Shown one piece after another: positions 44,487 through 52,525 of a stretch of 64,000 nt of DNA. The DNA lies in the NCBI RefSeq assembly GCF_900231835.1, contig NZ_OCTN01000001.1, positions 1-64,000 of the forward strand, read 5' to 3'. The translations under genes were made by a program, and so were the position numbers. The notes beneath the pieces were generated by a model. It was not told where the DNA came from. It saw nothing but the letters and a program-made list of their open reading frames with translations, and searched no databases. Numbering within the stretch: the first letter of the stretch is position 1; every line of letters starts with the position of its first letter. The stretch is from Pontivivens marinum (GTDB taxonomy: Bacteria > Pseudomonadota > Alphaproteobacteria > Rhodobacterales > Rhodobacteraceae).

Positions 44487-44865
44487 CTTCTTCCCCTTTA
44501 TTATCTGTCAGTGTCAGCCACAGCCCCGCAGCGTCCCCAATCGGAACAGCCAAGCGGCCAGACGATGTTTTTTGTTCTGGATTGCACAGCCCGACGGTGC
44601 TGCTGCTGTCTGCCCCGTCGAATTTGACCAAGGCATAGCTGCTGCTGGCAGCATCCGTGCGGAACAGGATTTGCGCCCTGCCCGTTAGCGGCTTCCATCT
44701 CAGGTCCGTTGCACCACAGGCACCGCATTGGGCTCGAGCTGGAAAGGCCACATGACCGCACTTACCGCATGCGCTGGCCAGCGCATTTCCGGCCTGCAAC
44801 GCCTCGAAATAGGGGGCCAGATCGCCCACCGGTATCGTGTAATCCAGACCAAGGTGATGTTTCAT
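44476..44865 (-). CDS. DUF35 (Zn-ribbon and OB-fold) protein
   Basis: A 129-residue protein with an N-terminal zinc ribbon (C33-x2-C36-x10-C47-x2-C50) followed by an OB-fold domain. DUF35 proteins bind thiolase-fold enzymes and shuttle or position acyl-CoA; examples are archaeal acetoacetyl-CoA thiolase/HMG-CoA synthase and the steroid aldolase Ltp2/ChsH2. Its gene overlaps both neighbours (4 bases with the thiolase-fold gene, 11 with the acyl-CoA synthetase), so a stable complex with the thiolase-fold protein is very likely. Confidence 0.88.
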   Translation of the reverse strand: MKHHLGLDYTIPVGDLAPYFEALQAGNALASACGKCGHVAFPARAQCGACGATDLRWKPLTGRAQILFRTDAASSSYALVKFDGADSSSTVGLCNPEQKTSSGRLAVPIGDAAGLWLTLTDNKGEEDER

Positions 44866-46025
44866 GGGGCCTCCAGAATGCTGACCGCATTTGATGTCGC
44901 GATGCCGCCATGCGTATCGACGAGTGCAAATCGAGGCTGGTTCTGCGCTTGCCTGCCAAAATAGCGGCCCTCAAGCTGCAATGCCGCCGCCAGAATTTGC
45001 GCGACCCCTGTCGCCCCAACCGGCGCGCCCTGCCCCAGCAATCCGCCGGACAGATTCACCGGCACCATGCCATCCGCCGCAAAATAGCCGTCACGCTCCG
45101 CCGCTAGTGCACGTGAATTCGCCAGCCCCAAGGCCTGCAACGCCTGAAGCTGTGCGCCGGAATAGCTGTCATATACCTCGGCCACGCCGATATCCGCAGC
45201 CGTGACCCCTGCCATTGCATATGCAAGTTGCGCCGCACGCTGTTTGCCCGCGAAAAATCCGGGATCGTGCCGCTCACCCAGTCGCACGGTATCCGTCGCA
45301 CTGGCCGCCGCCCGAAACCGCGCACGCCCCGATCGCGCAGGCAAATCTGCGGTCCGCGCCAGAATAATCGCAGCCGCCCCATCGCTAAGCGGCGAGCAAT
45401 CCAACCGCCGATAGGGTGAGGCCACAACCGGTGAGGCAGCAACATCCTGCGCCGTAATATCCAGCTGCAAATGCGCGTTCGCGTTGGCCCGCGCATGCGC
45501 CCTGTTGCGCACTGCAACAGCAGCGAAATCATCAACGGTTGCACCGGTGCGCGCCATAAACGCCTGCGCCGATAATGCATATAGCGAGGTTGAATCCACC
45601 CCCGTCATCCCATCAGTCCACGCATCAAAGGACAGGCTGTACAGCGCACCAACATCCGCTCCGCGCAGGTGCGAGGCAGATGGCTCCACCCCCAAAACCA
45701 GCACGCGCCGCGCCATACCGCTGGCCACATCTGCCACAGCGGCATGGACCGCCAAATGGCCCGAGGCACCGCCCCCCTCAACCCGCTTTGCCGCAACGCC
45801 GGTCAGACCGCATTCATCCGCCAGCAGTGCTGCGGGGTTTAGCTGTAGGGTGAAAAAGTCGCTCTCGGATGCGACGATCAGGCTATCGATATCGGACGCT
45901 TGCAAGCCCGCATCCGTCAGCGCATCACGGGTCGCACGTCGCGCCCAATCGCGGAACGAGCTGCCATCCTTGCGCCGGTTGAATGGCGTCATCGCACCGC
46001 CCGCAAATGAAACATCCGAAATCAT
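44862..46025 (-). CDS. Thiolase-fold (SCPx/Ltp2-like) protein lacking the thiolase Cys and His
   Basis: A 387-residue thiolase-superfamily protein. The nucleophile motif, normally ACASG, reads VEGGGASG (Gly86 in place of Cys), and the GHPxGATG motif reads GQGAPVGATG (Ala334 in place of His). VAEVYDSYSG (Tyr285) replaces the usual His-Asp phrase. Loss of both residues excludes normal thiolysis. The same losses are known in Ltp2, a DUF35-dependent retro-aldolase of steroid side-chain breakdown that uses tyrosines. I infer a retro-aldol cleavage of a beta-hydroxyacyl-CoA. The start overlaps the MFS stop (ATGA). Confidence 0.82.
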   Translation of the reverse strand: MISDVSFAGGAMTPFNRRKDGSSFRDWARRATRDALTDAGLQASDIDSLIVASESDFFTLQLNPAALLADECGLTGVAAKRVEGGGASGHLAVHAAVADVASGMARRVLVLGVEPSASHLRGADVGALYSLSFDAWTDGMTGVDSTSLYALSAQAFMARTGATVDDFAAVAVRNRAHARANANAHLQLDITAQDVAASPVVASPYRRLDCSPLSDGAAAIILARTADLPARSGRARFRAAASATDTVRLGERHDPGFFAGKQRAAQLAYAMAGVTAADIGVAEVYDSYSGAQLQALQALGLANSRALAAERDGYFAADGMVPVNLSGGLLGQGAPVGATGVAQILAAALQLEGRYFGRQAQNQPRFALVDTHGGIATSNAVSILEAP

Positions 46026-47194
46026 AGCGTCCCCTCACGTGGTGGTGTCCTGCGCAGGGCAATTCCCAGCAGCAGAGCAATCGCGTTCAACACCAGTATC
46101 GCCAGCATCAGTCCCGACAGCCCCGATAGGGTCCAGATCAACCCTCCGACAGCCGGTCCCGTCGCCATCATCAGCAAACCGACCATCGCAATTGCCCCCA
46201 AACCGCGCCCCATATGCGAGGGTTTTAGGTAGATCTGTGCCAAACTGGGACGCAAAATTGTGTGAACGCCGTAGCACGCGCCCTGAATAATCAGCGCGAC
46301 GTATACCGCAATGGACCCCGTCCCTAACACCAGCAGCAATGCCGCCGGAACGCAGAGGCAGATGAACATAACCATCGCGCAATTTTGGGGGCTAAAGGCA
46401 CCGCCGTAGTACTTCCACAATGTCCGACCTGCTATCTGGGCAGGCCCCAAAATCGCCAATGCCAACATTGCAGCAGTCGCATCGCTATGGGCCGCGCTCA
46501 ACGCGACGGGCAGCAGGAATAGCAGAATTGAGTGCCCCATCATCACCAGACCAAAGGACAGCGCGATCAGCACCGGCCCCCGATCCAACGGCAATTTGGA
46601 GGCATCACGCACGATCTGGGTCGCAGGTGCGCCCTCAACCGGTAGAAACATCAGCCCGATACTGGCCAGCCCGGCAAAGACCAGCACGATATGCTGCCAG
46701 CCCATCACCGATGACAGCCCGATCACCAGCGGAAATGTCAGCAAAGTCGCAAACCCTGCGATCAACGTCACCGTCGCGACAGCATCTGAGCCGGCAGGCT
46801 GCAATCGTCGCATCATTACGGCAAAGCACGGCTCATAAAGCGTGGCCGCCATACAGGCCCCCAGCAGCACGACCAAAGCACTAAAGATCATGCGGTCGGA
46901 CACTTGCGACACGGCGACCAGCAGGATGATCGCGGCAATGGCACCGCCCCGCATGACCCGCGCCCCGTGCCCTGCATCAATCAAACCACCAACCACCGGC
47001 GCGCACAGCGCCCAGAAGATAAAGGCCAGCGTGTATGTGGTTGAGATGTGCAGCACCGGCCACCCCGTCTCAGCCGCGATATTGGCGGAAAGCGCGGGCA
47101 GCAAATAGTAAAAACCGCTCCAGAACAGCAACTGCGCAGCGCCGTGCGCGCGCACATAGCGGGCTTGGTCGTTGCTGTGATGCGGCTGTGCCAT
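46022..47194 (-). CDS. MFS transporter
   Basis: A 390-residue inner-membrane protein with about twelve hydrophobic segments. The loop 2-3 motif GGLIDAGHGARVMRGG is a variant of the MFS signature GxLaDrxGrr, and the segment QIYLKPSHMGRGLGAIAMVG is its repeat in the second half. It is the first gene of the operon with the thiolase-fold, DUF35 and acyl-CoA synthetase genes, which suggests uptake of the acid they degrade. Candidate operator site 3 is 35-50 bases upstream. Confidence 0.85.
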   Translation of the reverse strand: MAQPHHSNDQARYVRAHGAAQLLFWSGFYYLLPALSANIAAETGWPVLHISTTYTLAFIFWALCAPVVGGLIDAGHGARVMRGGAIAAIILLVAVSQVSDRMIFSALVVLLGACMAATLYEPCFAVMMRRLQPAGSDAVATVTLIAGFATLLTFPLVIGLSSVMGWQHIVLVFAGLASIGLMFLPVEGAPATQIVRDASKLPLDRGPVLIALSFGLVMMGHSILLFLLPVALSAAHSDATAAMLALAILGPAQIAGRTLWKYYGGAFSPQNCAMVMFICLCVPAALLLVLGTGSIAVYVALIIQGACYGVHTILRPSLAQIYLKPSHMGRGLGAIAMVGLLMMATGPAVGGLIWTLSGLSGLMLAILVLNAIALLLGIALRRTPPREGTL

Positions 47195-47228
47195 TCGCGC
47201 TCTTATCCCGACATATATGTTAGAACAA

Positions 47229-47244
47229 ATTTGTACTACTCAAT
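47229..47244 (+). promoter_or_regulatory. Candidate GntR operator, site 3
   Basis: ATTTGTACTACTCAAT matches site 1 in 13 of 16 bases. It overlaps a perfect palindrome ACAAATTTGT at 47225-47234. It lies 35-50 bases before the MFS start, the same position as the other sites. Confidence 0.55.
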
Positions 47245-47474
47245 AAAGTGATTCAAGTCACCTGTCAAAATGCATTTCACATCAATGCGGCGGATATGGC
47301 GAAACAGGGAAAGCCACGCACCCCGGAATGCTCTAGGGCGGCTGCCTACAGCACCCGCAACGCAGCCGGGCGAAACCGAATAATTACGGTCGATCTACCG
47401 GCAGCAATTTGAGGCGAGACATGTCGTATGCTCACCCTTAGAATGTCCCGGCAGCGAACAGCCAAGGGCAGCGA

Positions 47475-48224
47475 ATGACGATTACACATGAAGATGAACT
47501 CGATGCTCTAAAGGAAATCGGACGTATCGTTGCAAACACGATGCATGCAATGGCCAGAGCCATGGAGCCGGGCATGACAACCGGTGAGCTTGATGAGATT
47601 GGCCGCGCTCTATTACAGCGCGAGGGCGCAGTATCTGCCCCGCAATCGACATATGATTTCCCTGGCGCAACGTGCATCAGCATAAACGAGGAAATTGCCC
47701 ACGGCATTCCCGGCAATCGCATCATTCGGGCGGGTGACTTGGTCAATATAGACGTATCAGCCTCAAAGAACGGCTATTTCGCTGATAATGGCGCGACATT
47801 CCGTGTTGGACCGGTAAAGCCGTCACTGGACCGCCTTTGCAGGGACGGAAAACGCGCAATGCAGATTGGCGTCAATCAAGTGGCCAGCAACAAACCTATT
47901 GCCGGAATTGGCAAGGCCATTGGCAAATTTGCGTCTGATCGTGGCTATACACTGATACAGAACTTGTGCAGCCACGGTGTTGGCCGAACCATCCATGAAT
48001 ACCCCGAGGAGATTGCGACCTGGCCCACACGCGGCGACAAGCGCCGCATTAACAAGGGGCTGGTTTTGACTGTCGAACCATTCCTGTCGAAAGGCGGCCT
48101 GTGGGCAACTGACGGCGATGATGGTTGGACGCTATATAGCGCCCCCGCCGCACCTGTTGTTCAATATGAGCATACCGTTGTCGCGACAGATCGTGGGCCT
48201 ATTATCGTAACAGTGCCAAGCTGA
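47475..48224 (+). CDS. map: Type I methionine aminopeptidase
   Basis: A 249-residue enzyme that removes the N-terminal Met from new proteins in the cytoplasm. All five metal ligands are present: Asp93 (VNIDVSA), Asp104 (GYFADNGATF), the His of CSHGVGRTIHEYP, Glu in LTVEPFLS and Glu in QYEHTVVATDR, plus His76 in EEIAHGIPG for substrate binding. The length is normal for type I without extension. It stands alone between an operon on the other strand and a small membrane protein gene. Some motif positions (SHG instead of GHG) differ from the housekeeping form, so this may be a second copy. Confidence 0.93.
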   Translation: MTITHEDELDALKEIGRIVANTMHAMARAMEPGMTTGELDEIGRALLQREGAVSAPQSTYDFPGATCISINEEIAHGIPGNRIIRAGDLVNIDVSASKNGYFADNGATFRVGPVKPSLDRLCRDGKRAMQIGVNQVASNKPIAGIGKAIGKFASDRGYTLIQNLCSHGVGRTIHEYPEEIATWPTRGDKRRINKGLVLTVEPFLSKGGLWATDGDDGWTLYSAPAAPVVQYEHTVVATDRGPIIVTVPS

Positions 48225-48298
48225 TACTGCGTTTCGCAACCACATGGACGTTCCGATTTGATGCCCCAAAATCATGCTGTTAATCCAGAGAGGTTCAC

Positions 48299-48655
48299 AT
48301 GTCCTATATCTACTGCATGCTGATCCTTGGTGTTATCGGCTTTCAGATCGCACTGATAATCGGCGCCCCGTGGGGCCGGATTACGCAGGGCGGACAGGTT
48401 GAGGGACCATTGCCGCGCTCCGGCCGTATCGTAGCAGCCATATCAATTGTTCTGCTGGCGGGAATGGCGCTCGCCATATTATCCACTAGCGGCCACTGGC
48501 CCCAGTGGCCGTCATGGACGGGATGGGTCGCCGTCGCGATAAACGCAATCATGATGGTGCTGAACTGGATCACGCCATCATCTGCGGAGCGAACGCTGTG
48601 GGGACCAATCACAACTGCGATCTTTGCACTCGCGCTAACGGTTCAGCTTTCCTGA
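48299..48655 (+). CDS. Small integral membrane protein, unknown
   Basis: A 118-residue protein with four hydrophobic segments (about 5-25, 42-62, 74-92 and 98-117). AGAGAGG precedes the ATG. I do not recognise a named family; similar short four-helix proteins occur widely without assigned function. It follows map after 74 bases and precedes the convergent DMT gene by 23 bases. No charged residues in the helices suggest a transport path. Confidence 0.75.
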   Translation: MSYIYCMLILGVIGFQIALIIGAPWGRITQGGQVEGPLPRSGRIVAAISIVLLAGMALAILSTSGHWPQWPSWTGWVAVAINAIMMVLNWITPSSAERTLWGPITTAIFALALTVQLS

Positions 48656-48678
48656 ACTGCACGCTTAGAACCCCATGA

Positions 48679-49608
48679 CTACGGCTGCTCAAAACGGGGC
48701 TGCGCAACCGGCCTGCGCGCCAAACCAATAGGTAGCGTAATAATCGCAAGGCACCCAACCACCATGCCAACGCCAACCCATCCGAGGCTAGGCAAACGCT
48801 CCCCGACGATCAAAACGGCCAAAACAGCCGCCACCACCGGCTCCAGAAGTGTGATTACCGTTGCCATGCTCGCCTGCACGCGCGAAAGCCCGTAGCCAAA
48901 GGTAAGGTAGCCCAGAAACATCGGCACAGCGGCCATATAAATTCCGACCGCCGCATTGTTCCACGAGGTCAGGAACGGCCCACCCGTAACGACCAGCACC
49001 GGCATCAGCAACAGACCGCCGATACCAAACGTAGCCCCCATTGCCACCGATGAGCGCGTCCCCTGCAACATCATTTTGCGCGCGCTCCATGAATACAGTG
49101 CATAGGTCAGGCCACCGATCAGGCCCAAGAACACACCTAGTGGCACAGATGCACCGCCGCCTACGTCACCATGGGACACGTTTTCCGCTGCGCAGATCAA
49201 CCCCATGCCGATCAACCCGACAAGCGCCCCAACGGACCACTGCAAGGTCAGCTTACTGCGATCCAGAACATACTCGATCAGCGCTGACAGCAATGGCGCG
49301 GAGCCAATTGTAATGACGGTCCCAACGGTTACGCCGGCTAACCGCATCGAACCATAAAAGGCCAACGGGTAAATCGCGACGGAAACCGCGCCAAGCAGCA
49401 CCAGATGACGCTGATTCCACAGCGCGGCGCATGATCGCACAATGCCACGTCCCGCGACGAGGGCTTGTGCGACACCACCCACACCCATTGCCGCTGCGCC
49501 AATCGCCGCAGCGCTGACATCAGGGGCAAAGGTTGCTGCCGTGCCGGTTGTTCCCCAGACAAAAGCTGAAAACAGGATGGCCAAGACACCCCCGATTTGC
49601 CCCCGCAT
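48679..49608 (-). CDS. EamA-family (DMT) transporter
   Basis: A 309-residue inner-membrane protein of ten helices in two EamA repeats. The first starts with GGVLAILFSAFVWGTTGTAA, and the second half has LEPVVAAVLAVLIVGERL, the usual closing signature. Such proteins export amino acids, metabolites or drugs. Start is ATG at 49608 (or GTG at 49611), just after the stop of the TetR gene, so the two form an operon. Expression probably depends on the TetR regulator through the operator at 50218-50241. Confidence 0.88.
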   Translation of the reverse strand: MRGQIGGVLAILFSAFVWGTTGTAATFAPDVSAAAIGAAAMGVGGVAQALVAGRGIVRSCAALWNQRHLVLLGAVSVAIYPLAFYGSMRLAGVTVGTVITIGSAPLLSALIEYVLDRSKLTLQWSVGALVGLIGMGLICAAENVSHGDVGGGASVPLGVFLGLIGGLTYALYSWSARKMMLQGTRSSVAMGATFGIGGLLLMPVLVVTGGPFLTSWNNAAVGIYMAAVPMFLGYLTFGYGLSRVQASMATVITLLEPVVAAVLAVLIVGERLPSLGWVGVGMVVGCLAIITLPIGLARRPVAQPRFEQP

Positions 49609-49612
49609 CACA

Positions 49613-50203
49613 TCAAAGCCCCTGCAACATGTCGACGACCATCACCCTTGCCATGACAACCCGCGCACTGCTGCCCTCCAGCCCAGCCCGGGACATTGCA
49701 CCCTCCAATAGAAACGAAATCTGGGCTGCCAGTATAATCACGCGCGCGGGATCATTGGGCAGCAGCTCCGACAAATGCCCTGCGAGGATGCTCTCGACCT
49801 GTTCTTTATGCCGTTTGACAGCAATCCGCCCGATGTCACCCACCTCTAACTCAGCCGCGGCATTTAGCAGACCACAACCGCGAAACCCTCGCTCATAGGC
49901 GAATTCTGCGTGATCCTGATAGGCGTCGAAAACCGCAAGAATACGTTGCTGCGGATTTTTTGCAGCCACCAAGCGGTCATCATAGAGCGCCAGCCATTCC
50001 GCATGACGCGCCTCGATATATTGGTTCACGAGGTCGGCCTTGGAGGCGAAATTATTGTAAAGACTCTTCTTTGCGACGCCTGCCCGCTCAACAATCGCAT
50101 CGATGCCCGTGCCGCTAATGCCGTGATTGTAAAACAGGATCATGGCCGCCTGCATCAAACGGTCATATGCAGATTGTGTCGGTATTTTTTTCTGTTCGGT
50201 CAT
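49613..50203 (-). CDS. TetR-family transcriptional regulator
   Basis: A 196-residue repressor. The helix-turn-helix is at about residues 10-57 (GTGIDAIVERAGVAKKSLYN), and the C-terminal ligand domain contains GCGLLNAAAELEV, seen in the AcrR-like branch. I chose the ATG at 50203 with GGAG nine bases upstream; the frame also allows TTG one codon earlier. It precedes the EamA exporter gene in the same transcript and probably represses both; the ligand is likely an exported compound. Confidence 0.92.
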   Translation of the reverse strand: MTEQKKIPTQSAYDRLMQAAMILFYNHGISGTGIDAIVERAGVAKKSLYNNFASKADLVNQYIEARHAEWLALYDDRLVAAKNPQQRILAVFDAYQDHAEFAYERGFRGCGLLNAAAELEVGDIGRIAVKRHKEQVESILAGHLSELLPNDPARVIILAAQISFLLEGAMSRAGLEGSSARVVMARVMVVDMLQGL

Positions 50204-50217
50204 CAAAGCATCTCCAC

Positions 50218-50241
50218 GATAGGTAGACCGGTATACCTATC
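50218..50241. promoter_or_regulatory. TetR operator
   Basis: A 24-bp inverted repeat with perfect 8-bp arms (GATAGGTA and TACCTATC) around an ACCGGT core; only one pair of the 12 is mismatched. It lies 15-38 bases before the tetR start, where a repressor would block its own promoter. Confidence 0.85.
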
Positions 50242-50329
50242 TTCAAACCCTAACAAGATATAATAGCGCCCCAACTCCAACTAGAGGGGAGCAGTCAAAG
50301 CACCACTCTAGATCTGACACTCATCAAAA

Positions 50330-51115
50330 TCACCTTATCTCATTGATATAGCAGTGATCTTCCGTAAGAGCCGCATGACGCATGGCCACCAGAGGGCGGT
50401 TCATTGAATCGTAGGACACAGCGTCGATATCCAGCAAGGCGCGCACCTCGGTTAAATCCAGATGCATCAGCCGCAAATCCTCAGCCGTGGCGATACGGGC
50501 GGCCAGACGCTCCCGAACGGCGGCGATTTGCAGGCGGTGGTTTTGCAGCAGCCACTTATACAGCAAAACAGGCGCGTCCTTTACATCCGCAGGAAAGTCA
50601 GGCGCCCGCGATAATGGCAGCGTCACCCGATCAATCATAACAACACGGCCCTGATACAGACGTTCCCGCAGCATAAAGGCAACAGGCGCCCCGACCTGAA
50701 TCTCCAACCGCTGCGCCTCCGCTGCGGTTGCAGGGCGATGGCAGGTGTCAATCAAACGGGTTTCAGAGGTCATCAACTGACCCTCGTTCGAATGCAGCCG
50801 GTAATACCGATAAAACTGCGACATTGAATGATGCGGGGTGCGCCCTGTTACCACCGTACCCGTTTTGCGCCGACGCATGATAACGCCCTGCGCGGTTAGA
50901 TCAGCCATCGCTCGACGGATCGTCCCATATGAAACACTGAACTGCTTGGCCAATTCTGTTTCAGGCGGCAGGACAAAACCTTCCCCCCATGTGCCCAGAA
51001 TGATCCGGCGCATGATCCGGTCCTTGACCTGCTCATGCAGCGGCGCCTTGACCAAGGTATCGGTCAACTCTGCGTCATCTTGCAGCTGTTCGGCGGTGCT
51101 GGCTCTGTCCGTCAT
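50330..51115 (-). CDS. GntR-family (UTRA) regulator of the peptide-import operon
   Basis: A 261-residue regulator with a winged helix at about residues 25-95 (LPPETELAKQFSVSYGTIRR, then AQGVIMRRRKTGTVV) and a UTRA domain behind (GAPVAFMLRERLYQGRVVMI). It is divergent from the M20 and dipeptide-type ABC operon with a short gap, and its ligand is probably a product of that operon. No clear palindrome stands in the gap except CTATATAG at 51190-51197. Confidence 0.88.
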   Translation of the reverse strand: MTDRASTAEQLQDDAELTDTLVKAPLHEQVKDRIMRRIILGTWGEGFVLPPETELAKQFSVSYGTIRRAMADLTAQGVIMRRRKTGTVVTGRTPHHSMSQFYRYYRLHSNEGQLMTSETRLIDTCHRPATAAEAQRLEIQVGAPVAFMLRERLYQGRVVMIDRVTLPLSRAPDFPADVKDAPVLLYKWLLQNHRLQIAAVRERLAARIATAEDLRLMHLDLTEVRALLDIDAVSYDSMNRPLVAMRHAALTEDHCYINEIR

Positions 51116-51198
51116 CGCAATCTCCGTTCACATGCTGTTCGACAAATAACTTGAAACCACACTTGCATCCTGAGGTCTATCCGTATTTCTATATAGGT

Positions 51199-52464
51199 AT
51201 GAGAAATGAAGAATCAAATTCCCAGCTCTCCGCCCTACCTGCCCCGGATGCAGGTTCCATGGTTGCCGCCCTGTCGCGCCTAGTGGAATTGGCGACACCG
51301 ATGCCGCCCGCCGATAACTATGCGGGCTTCGCGGATTTGGTTGAGGAACTTTTCGCCCCGCTCGGCTGCACCGCCATGCGGGTTACTGTTCCGGATGAGT
51401 TATGGCAGGGGCCGGGCCTATCAGGCGCACGGGTGAACCTGCTGCTGACGCCGGATATCCCGGGCACGCATGACCTGCCTGAGGCGATGATCTACTTCCA
51501 CACCGACACCGCGCCCGCTGGCGACGGCTGGTCCGTGCCCCCGTTTCAGGTGACCCAGCGCGACGGCAAACTGATCGGTCGCGGCACCGCCGATATGAAG
51601 GGAACAATCGTCGCCGTGCGCGATGCGCTGCTGCGGCTTTCCGCGCAGGGCGACGCAAAGATGGCGTTCAAACCCGTTCTGGCCTTTTGCACGGATGAGG
51701 AGGGCGGCACCTATCCGGGCATCCGCTACCTTGCCGAAACACAACCCCTGCCCGAGGTTCTCCTAAACCTGAACGGCACCGCCGAACCCCGCATCTGGGC
51801 GGGCTGCGTCGGATCGCTAGATATTACCGTTACGATTACCGGTCAGGCCTGTCATTCGGGTGAGCCTCAGCGCGGCGTAAACGCAGTAGAGATTGCCCTG
51901 CCGGCAATGATGGCCATGCAACTGTTGAAATCCACGGTTGAGGCACGCGAAACCACCCTGCCCCCACCGCCATGGGCCACCGGCCCACTGCGCGCACGCC
52001 TGAACGTCACCGCGATCCATGGCGGCGACAAGGGATCGGCCATCCCCGGTTCGTGCACGATGACCATCAATCGTCGCTATATAGCCGAGGAAACCGAAGC
52101 AGAGGTGATTGCCGAAATCCGCAACGCCCTTGCCAATGCCTTGGATAACAGCGCCGCGCTGGATTGGGGCATGCAAATCACCGGCCACTTGCCGCCTGTT
52201 GCAGATCCCGACGGCCCCGCCACCGAGCGCTGGACGCAGGCCCGCGCCCGCGCCTTTAACCTGCCAGTATCCGCGTTCACGCGATACGGGTCTGGCACAT
52301 CATCTGATTTCGGCTGGGTACAACGGGCCGGATTGCGTCACATGCTGCTGGGCGGCCTGATGCGACCGGATCGCAATGTCCACGGACCAGATGAATTCAC
52401 GACCATTCAGGATTTATGTGAACTGTCTGATGCAGTTGCATATTTTCTGTCTGAACTACCCTGA
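51199..52464 (+). CDS. M20-family metallopeptidase (ArgE/DapE type)
   Basis: A 421-residue dinuclear zinc hydrolase with the full set of metal ligands: YFHTDTAP (His, catalytic Asp), GRGTADMKG (bridging Asp), FCTDEEGG (catalytic and metal Glu) and VHGPDE near the end (His). It hydrolyses an N-acyl or peptide bond with loss of the acyl group. The ATG at 51199 lacks a good ribosome site; the ATG at 51259 (MVAALSRLVELATPMP) fits the family start and may be the true one. It is the first gene of the peptide-type importer operon, divergent from the GntR gene. Confidence 0.88.
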   Translation: MRNEESNSQLSALPAPDAGSMVAALSRLVELATPMPPADNYAGFADLVEELFAPLGCTAMRVTVPDELWQGPGLSGARVNLLLTPDIPGTHDLPEAMIYFHTDTAPAGDGWSVPPFQVTQRDGKLIGRGTADMKGTIVAVRDALLRLSAQGDAKMAFKPVLAFCTDEEGGTYPGIRYLAETQPLPEVLLNLNGTAEPRIWAGCVGSLDITVTITGQACHSGEPQRGVNAVEIALPAMMAMQLLKSTVEARETTLPPPPWATGPLRARLNVTAIHGGDKGSAIPGSCTMTINRRYIAEETEAEVIAEIRNALANALDNSAALDWGMQITGHLPPVADPDGPATERWTQARARAFNLPVSAFTRYGSGTSSDFGWVQRAGLRHMLLGGLMRPDRNVHGPDEFTTIQDLCELSDAVAYFLSELP

Positions 52465-52525
52465 TATCCGCCATCAAGAGCAGAGACAGGATTGCTATAC
52501 CCAACCCAACAGAAGGACCTCCCCA

